Shown: piece after piece, positions 57,594 to 64,000 of the stretch
Position numbering within the stretch: the stretch's first letter is position 1
Layout of the letters: each line of letters starts with the position of its first letter
Assembly: GCA_028671895.1 (NCBI GenBank)
Contig: CM053810.1
Location: 36,249,501 to 36,313,500 of the forward strand
DNA from: Oenanthe sinensis
Taxonomy: Eukaryota > Streptophyta > Magnoliopsida > Apiales > Apiaceae
Reading direction: 5' to 3'
DNA: 64,000 nt
Program-made: the position numbers and the translations under genes
The notes under the pieces: generated by a model
The model's database searches: none
Told to the model about the DNA's origin: nothing
What the model saw: only the letters and a program-made list of their open reading frames with translations

Positions 57594-59362
57594 ATCCCAG
57601 TTCACATCTACAGTATGTTCTTAAATAAAATTTCAAGTGTTTGTTATGTAAATATTTGTCATAACACTTGTAAATTTATTTTACTAAATTCTAGTTCTCG
57701 AATGTGTGTTTAGTGTAAATTATTATAATATTTTTTATTTTATCTATTTTGATTGTATTCTACTATATTTTAATTTTAGATTATTATCTTTAAAAATAAT
57801 TTAATCAAAATTTTACAAGTTAGAATTTTGGTAAAAGTTATTTTTATTTGAAAATAATTTAATATTGAAGTATAGTTATTATATATTTGTATATATTTGT
57901 GTTAAGTTTAACTAATAGGTTAATAGAACTTTGTACAGTTTTATTTAATTGGCATCTATACTGTATATATATCTTTATTATTTTTGTTTTCCAACAATTG
58001 GTACATATTGTTTTTATTTTTTAAACTTTTAGTATCATTATTTCTATATATAAGTGTGTAAGTTTATTTTTATTTTTTTTATTTTATTTTTATTTTTATT
58101 TTATAGTTATTTTTATTTTTACGAGAAATTGTTCTAAGAATCATAAGTATTAAATGTCAATATTTAAAGGACTTGTGAATTTCTTTACATTTATTTTCTC
58201 GAGCTTACACATATCACTGATAATTGTTATGAGTATAATTGTCATATGCTTGAGTAACAATTATTAGATATAATGTATGTAGTTAAGTGCTAATTTTCAT
58301 TCCTATGATTATTTAGTATTTAGCGATGATATTTTATCTTATTAAAATTATGAAGTGAAGCAATTCATCGTTTATTAGTTTCATAGTTTTAATACGATGA
58401 GATATTAGGAGCATAATTACTTGCTTTTTGAAATTATTATTAATTATCATGATTGATAGTTTGTTATTGTTTCATTGCAATTAATTATGATTTTTGTTGT
58501 TAGTGATAATATATATATTGTTTATTTGAAAATCACTAATAATAGAAGCATATCTGTGTTCTGCCAAACAAGAGCAATCGACTCGAGGTAAAATCAGGTA
58601 ATCTCGATCTTGATATATTCTCTAATCAATTGATATAAAAATATTACAATTGATATATTGAGCCCTCAGTGGCTATAGGACAAGATCAAGGGATTGAAAA
58701 CCTTCAATCTCTAACACAGATCATAGAACCACAAACACTCAAACAGATTCAACTTCATCTACTAAACCCCTGAAAAGAAATGTTTGATCAACTAAAGAGG
58801 GTGAGAGAGTAAGTGCCTCTAGTGCACTAGAAAAGAGAAGTATATATGAGTGTTCCAGCAGCTCTGCCTCTAGTTAGAATATGTAATTGAAACCGAGGCA
58901 ACTGCTAACTAATTTATATCCTCCCAAAAGGGTATAGATTTGCAAATGGCAAAACTGTTACTAGGTTCGTCATCTTAACATGATGAGTCTATTGAATTCG
59001 GCCTGTCAGCCAAGGCCATTTGTAAAGAGTCAACTTCATCTGGACACTCTCAAACACTGCAAACCATATATGTAATATTCCAATGCACTGTAAGGATTGT
59101 CACACACTAAGGATGAATTGACGGAAGCAATTATTCTAAACTTCCATATCAAGGAAGGAAGGATGATTGATGATTCTGACTGAATCAACATGCCTTCACA
59201 GGCGTCAGGAGGAAACTTGGATCATTTGCTACATTATAGATCCTTGTCTCCCTCCCCAGATGGAACATATCTGGATTCCTAATGGAATAGATCATCTTAG
59301 ATGATCAGCAACTCATTGAATCTATTCCTGAAGCAATTCAGTTTTTAAAGTCAAATATTTTA

Positions 59363-59497
59363 ATGGATTCAATTGAGGACGGGGATTTACGAAACCTCAT
59401 TGCACCACCAGTGACCTCTCTTGAAGGGGCTATGGTGATCTTTCTTGCAGGTACAAAAGACGGTGTCATCCGTACTGAGAGAGAAACAGTGTTGTGA
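59363..59497 (+). pseudogene. ORF remnant after pol, unknown
   Basis: An ATG frame of 44 codons ends in TGA, and the same frame is open back to a TAG near 59291, giving about 67 sense codons. The peptide (for example NLIAPPVTSLEGAMVIFLAG) looks protein-like but matches no family I know. A second short frame just upstream (ATG near 59190, MPSQASGGNLDHLL) is in a different phase. Together they suggest a decayed extra frame of the element. Confidence 0.35.
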
Positions 59498-59660
59498 GAA
59501 AAGAGTGAAACACAAGTGAGAAAGAGTGAAAATATATATTCTATGAGTGAAACACTTAGAGAGTATATGAGCGAAACACTTGTGAGAAACACAAAGTAAA
59601 ATCACACACTAGCACAATTACCAAATCACATTCCCAATTCCCTGTTACAGATTTCTAATG

Positions 59661-59845
59661 TTACTCAACTAAGGGGAATGAAATTTCTTCTGATATTAAG
59701 GATTCTGAAGAGGATTACTCAACTAAGGGGGAGAAGTTTAAACAAGATCCAAAAAGGAAGAAGTGTTGAACAAGATCCAAAGTGGAGAATTGTTGAACAA
59801 AGTCTTTTTACTAGAAGAGGATTAACAAGATCCAAAGGGGGTATA
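59661..59845 (+). repeat. Repeated polypurine-tract-like motifs
   Basis: ttactcaactaagggg occurs at 59661 and again at 59715, the second followed by ggagaag. Three copies of aacaagatccaaa, each followed by a purine run (the last aaagggggta at 59834), come next. A further cctaagggggagtag is at about 60158. Multiple decayed polypurine tracts upstream of the 3' LTR are a remembered Sirevirus hallmark. Confidence 0.65.
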
Positions 59846-60250
59846 TAACAACATACTTGGATTGGATATAACTAATGATTATTTATTAGTTCTTCTATTC
59901 CATTTGATTTTGGAAGATTCTTGTATATAGGATTAACCGGATTTTCTAAAATGCATAACATGTCATAGTTTGCATTTTTTATATCTGCGATGGTTTAATG
60001 CTGTATGTATGCCATGTCTGTTGTTACCTCTATTAAAATGGTTGGATAATTCAAGAAATGAGAGAATGAATTCACCTTGGATGAGAAGTGAAGACAGGAG
60101 TTGGAGAAACAGAGGAGAAGTGGTAATAAGAAGAGAACAAGACTTCATCCCTGCCATCCTAAGGGGGAGTAGTGATGAGTCTGAGAAATGAAGATAATAC
60201 TACTTGTATAATATGTTCAATGCTAAAGGAACGAATATCTTTCATTTCAG

Positions 60251-60384
60251 TTACTCAAGAAATCTGGAAATGTACAATCTGATCCAGAGAAACCAGCCAC
60301 TGAAGATGTACCAATGACACCTAGTCACAAAAGTTAAACTCTAGAAGAAGGTGAAGTTGATACTTCTGAAGCTGGTAATGATAG
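60251..60384 (+). pseudogene. Exon-like block before 3' LTR
   Basis: A T-rich tract ending ttcatttcag (AG at 60249-60250) precedes 134 nt ending in GATAG followed by GTAAGT (60385). This is a strong acceptor-donor pair. The internal frame (LLKKSGNVQSDPEKPATED, later TLEEGEVDTSEAGND) has one TAA. It may be the remnant of an extra element exon or captured host sequence. No family is recognised. Confidence 0.4.
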
Positions 60385-60587
60385 GTAAGTCAAGATAGAA
60401 CTTTGTTCTATTTGTTCAGACTAGAGGAACAGCTATCTTGTATTTATCATTAATGTTTGAATCTGGTAATGTTTAATATAAACCAGAACTAAGTTTATTT
60501 ATTTACAAGTTTTATTGTTATATCTTTTTCTTGTTTGTTAGTTGAGTTATCCTCTAGTGATTTGCTTGTTATTGTTTAACAAACAAA

Positions 60588-60598
60588 TAGGGGGAGAT
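60588..60598 (+). other. Polypurine tract of copia element
   Basis: The run tagggggagat immediately precedes the TG of the 3' LTR at 60599. It primes plus-strand synthesis. Confidence 0.9.
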
Positions 60599-61916
60599 TG
60601 AAAGGCATATGTTTAGAAGCCTATTTGTTTAGAGAGATGGCAACTCAACTCAAACATAGATAATTTGTAAGTAAATATATTATCTGTCACAGAAATCTTC
60701 AGCAGGTATTATCTAACAAGAAAAAGAAGATCAAAGTCAATCTACAGACTTGAAGCAGTACTACATTGAAAGAAGTTCAATTTAATTGATCATGCCTCAG
60801 TGGAGTATTTAAGTTTGAAGAAGCTACAGTGTCAGAAGATTTCAAGATTGTGTGACAACAAATATAGTCAAGTCAGAAGGAGCAGAAGTGAACCATTATA
60901 AAAGTCAAGTGAAGAATATTATTTGTTGTGAATCACTCGTGAACCAGACAGTACACAGAGTGTTGGCAAAATACAGAGAAGGTTTTTTATCTACAGAAGA
61001 AGTGGTCAGCTACAGACATCGGTGTGAAGACAGAAGATTTAAAATTATATCATCACCAGTTGTGGAGTCAAGACTTTAATTTAATTCTCTATTAATTGAT
61101 TAAATTATTTAGTTAATTTAATTGGTAAATTAATTCAATCAGAATTAATTTATTCTTTAAATTGATTAAGAAATTAATTAATTTAGAATTATTTTAGAAT
61201 GAAGAAAACTTTAATTTAATTCTATTATCAAAAAGATAATTTATTATGTATCCTATTTACTTAGATTAATTCACACATAATTAATTTAATGTATAAGATA
61301 TATAATAAAACAAATAGAATTTAATTAAAATGAAATCAAAAGAAAAACATTTACATCTCACAAGTCGGCAGAAAAGTTTCTCGGGAAGACTTTTGAAAAG
61401 TCTCCCGGAGACTTTTCAAAAGTCTCCCCGAATTTGTTCAAAAGTCTTCCAAGACTATAATAGTCTCCCCGAGCTGCGAAAGTCTTCCCCAACAAATTAA
61501 ATGATTTTTCATTTAATTCCAGAAGTCTCCCAGAGCCAGAAAAAAGTCTCCCCGAGGAGAAAAAGTCTCCCCGACCAAGAAAAGTCTCCTGAGCCTGAAT
61601 TTGTCTATAAATACCAGATTAGATCAGCTTTATTCATAACTTCTATTAACATTCTATTCGGCTTAAACAAAAATTCAAGAGCATTTAATGTCAAAATCTC
61701 TCTAGAATTTTAAGAGCTAAATTAGTGAATATTTTCTGATTTAATCTTGTAACCCACCTCAAGTTTAATATAAGTATTTTACTTGAACTGTGTTTCTTTG
61801 ATTATTATTTCGTGATAATAATTTAAATTGTTTAATCAAAAATTATCCGAAACAGATTTTAATATTTATTAAAGATTGTATTCAACCCCCCCTTCTACAA
61901 TCATTTGGACCTAACA
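60599..61916 (+). repeat. 3' LTR of copia element
   Basis: The 1318-bp copy of 50209-51526 lies at a constant offset of 10,390 bp. I found no difference by eye. It ends cctaaca at 61916, followed by the duplicated agttg. Confidence 0.96.
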
Positions 61917-61921
61917 AGTTG
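61917..61921. other. Target-site duplication, right copy (copia element)
   Basis: The bases agttg match 50204-50208. Confidence 0.95.
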
Positions 61922-64000
61922 TTTCCATGGTCAAACATGTAAAGAATGAAGGTTTAAGTTGTTTCCAAGTTCGAACGAGCCAAGAATGAATTCTCAAGTT
62001 GTTACGGATTATTTTCATGTTCAAATGAGCGAAGAATGATCCTATAAGAGTTTAAAAGTTGTTTACATGGTCAAACATGTCAAGAATGAAGGTACAAGCA
62101 TCCAAGTTCGAACGAGTCAAGAATGAATTCTCAAGATGTTACGGATTGTTTTCATGTTAAAATGAGCCAAGAATGATCCAATAAGAGTTTACAAGTTTCC
62201 ATGTTCGAACGAGTCAAGAATGAAGTCTCAAGTTGTTACGGAATATTTTCATTTTCAAATGAGCCAAGAATGATCCTATAAGAGCTTACAAGTTCTTTCC
62301 AAGTTTGAACGAGTCAAGAATGAAGTCCCAAGTAATTATAGAATGTTTTCATCTTCAAATGAGCCAAGAATTATCCTACAAGAATTTACAAGTTGTTTCC
62401 ATGATCAAACGAGTCAAAAACGAAGCTAAAAGTTGTTTCCCAGTGGGAACGAGTCAAAAATGAAGTCTCAAGTTGTTAATGATTGTTTTCATATTCAAAT
62501 GAGCCAAGAATGATCCTACAAGAGCTTACAAGTTGTTTCCATGGTCAAAAATGTCAAGAATGAAGGTTCAAGTTGTTTCCAAGTTCGAACGAGTCAAGAA
62601 TGAATTCTCAAGTTGTTACGGATTGTTTTCATATTCAAATGAGCCAAGAATGATCCTATAAGAGTTTACAAGTTGTTTCCATGGTCAAACATGTCAAGAA
62701 TGAAGGTTCATGTTGTTTCCAAGTTCGAACGAGGCAAGAATGAATTCTCAAGTTGTTACGGATTATTTCCATGTTCAAATGAGCAAAGAATGATCATATA
62801 AGAGTTTACAAGTTGTTTACATGGTCAAACATGTCAAGAATGAAGGTACAAGTTGTGTCCAAGTTCGAACGAGTCAAGAATGAATTTTCAAGTTGTTACG
62901 GATTGTTTTCATATTCAAATGAGCCAAGAATGATCCTATAAGAGTTTACAAGTTTCCATTTTCGAACAAGTCAAGAATGAAGTCTCAAGTTGTTACGGAA
63001 TATTTTCATTTTCAAATGAGCCAAGAATGATCCTATAAGAGCTTACAAGATGTTTCCAAGTTTGAACGAGTCAAAAATGAAGTCCCAAGTAATTATAGAA
63101 TGTTTTCATCTTCAAATGAGCGAAGAATTATCCTACAAGAATTTACAAGTTGTTTCCATGTTCAAACGAGTCAAAAATTAAGCTAAATGTTGTTTCCAAG
63201 TGTGAACGAGTCAAAAATGAAGTCTCAATTTGTTAATGATTATTTTCATGTTCAAATGAGCCAAGAATGATCCTACAAGAGCATACAAGTTGTTTCCATG
63301 GTCAAAAATGTCAAGAATGAAGGTTTAAGTTGTTTCCAAGTTCGAACGAGCCAAGAATGAATTCTCAAGTTGTTACGGATTATTTTCATGTTCAAATGAG
63401 CCAAGAATGATCCTATAAGAGTTTACAAGTTGTTTACATGGTCAAACATGTCAAGAATGAAGGTACAAGTTGTGTCCAAGTTCGAACGAGTCAAGAATGA
63501 ATTCTCAAGATGTTACGGATTGTTTTCATGTTAAAATGAGCCAAGAATGATCCAATAAGAGTTTACAAGTTGTTTACATGGTCAAACATGTCAAGAATGA
63601 AGGTACAAGTTGTGTCCAAGTTCGAACGAGTCAAGAAAGAATTCTCAAGTTATTAAGGATTGTTTTCATGTTAAAATGAGCCAAGAATGATCCAATAAGA
63701 GTTTACAAGTTTCCATGTTCGAACGAGTCAAGAATGAAGTCTCAAGTTGTTACGGAATATTTTCATTTTCAAATGAGCCAAGAATGATCCTATAAGAGCT
63801 TACAAGATGTTTCCAAGTTTGAACGAGTCAAAAATGAAGTCCCAAGTAATTATAGAATGTTTTCATCTTCAAATGAGCGAAGAATTATCCTACAAGAATT
63901 TACAAGTTGTTTCCATGTTCAAACGAGTCAAAAATTAAGCTAAATGTTGTTTCCAAGTGTGAACGAGCCAAGAATGAATTCTCAAGTTGTTACGGATTAT
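61917..64000. repeat. Satellite array, right block
   Basis: The satellite resumes in exact register. The marker expected at 50760 from the 3388-bp period lies at 62473 once the 11,713 inserted bases are added. From about 62640 the pattern changes, and a 757-bp offset (97 + 100 + 4 x 140) appears between about 63044 and 63801. The array continues past the window end. Confidence 0.95.

Larger units (their letters stand above)
57594..60598 (+). other. Post-pol region, no intact gene
   Basis: About 3 kb lies between the pol stop and the 3' LTR. The first 950 bp is extremely AT-rich with nothing recognisable. From about 58560 composition becomes more balanced and resembles decayed coding sequence with many stops. 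A clean frame without recognised domains runs 59363-59497, and an exon-like block lies at 60251-60384. Degenerate gagtgaaacac repeats occur at about 59500-59600. Sireviruses often carry an extra, sometimes envelope-like, frame here. I cannot identify one in this copy. Confidence 0.75.
50209..61916 (+). mobile_element. Ty1/copia element, Sirevirus-like, full length
   Basis: A complete element of 11,708 bp with two 1318-bp LTRs that I find identical, a 5-bp target duplication, a tRNA-iMet-like primer site, long gag, and pol in the order protease-integrase-RT-RNase H, which defines Ty1/copia. A Sirevirus is favoured by the large gag, the roughly 3-kb region between pol and the 3' LTR, and several polypurine tracts before the 3' LTR. 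This lineage call rests on remembered family traits, and another copia lineage is possible. Both main frames are intact, so the copy may be competent for expression. Insertion is very recent. Confidence 0.93.

Noticed and set aside
59970..60191. 73-codon frame near the copia 3' end
   Set aside because: It has no recognisable domain, spans a polypurine-like tract and is open by chance in a region with many stops.

Overview
The window looks like repeat-dense heterochromatin from a flowering plant, probably a eudicot, though the species cannot be named from it. It is AT-rich and contains no host gene, rRNA, tRNA or CRISPR array that I can support. About 38 kb (60%) is one satellite family that runs off both ends of the window. 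Two complete LTR retrotransposons are inserted into it, each flanked by a 5-bp target-site duplication: a Ty3/gypsy chromovirus of Tekay/Del type (29641-43518) and a Ty1/copia element that looks like a Sirevirus (50209-61916).

Satellite. The array is built from three modules of about 60, 40 and 40 bp, giving subunits of 140, 100 and 97 bp. These subunits are arranged in higher-order repeats (HORs): 1514 bp (1-5210), 3644/4878 bp with embedded 617-bp blocks (about 5211-14586), about 2.0-2.2 kb (14587-18787), 2494 bp (about 18.8-29.6 kb) and 3388 bp (43.5-50.2 kb, continuing at 61.9 kb beyond the copia element). Nearly every period I measured is a sum of 97, 100 and 140, which points to growth by in-register unequal exchange.

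Gypsy element (13.9 kb). It has 4.12-kb LTRs that differ at about 10 sites plus one indel, a tRNA-iMet primer site, an interrupted gag-protease-RT-RNase H-integrase-chromodomain frame with two in-frame stops, and a polypurine tract. The notable part is an accessory gene upstream of gag. Its first exon lies inside the LTR and encodes a peptide resembling the N-terminal tail of histone H3 (VRIKQTARKN versus ARTKQTARKS). That exon ends at a GT donor which joins in phase to a TTGCAG acceptor 474 nt downstream. The second exon, GC-rich unlike its surroundings, encodes a serine/acidic protein with a textbook SUMO-interacting motif (VIVISSSESEEE). The predicted 159-residue product would therefore combine an H3-tail mimic with a SUMO-binding motif, in an element whose integrase carries a chromodomain. 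The same LTR holds a series of short hairpins with a conserved AATGAG-like loop and stems that change in a compensatory way.

Copia element (11.7 kb). Its two 1318-bp LTRs look identical, so it is the younger insertion. It has an 811-codon gag and a 1080-codon pol in the same frame, separated by three stop codons and a splice-acceptor-like sequence. About 3 kb lies between pol and the 3' LTR, with repeated polypurine tracts, a Sirevirus-like trait, and decayed exon or ORF remnants.

Order of events read from the junctions: HOR amplification, then the gypsy insertion, then the copia insertion. The copia insertion interrupts a 3388-bp HOR whose register is exactly conserved across it.
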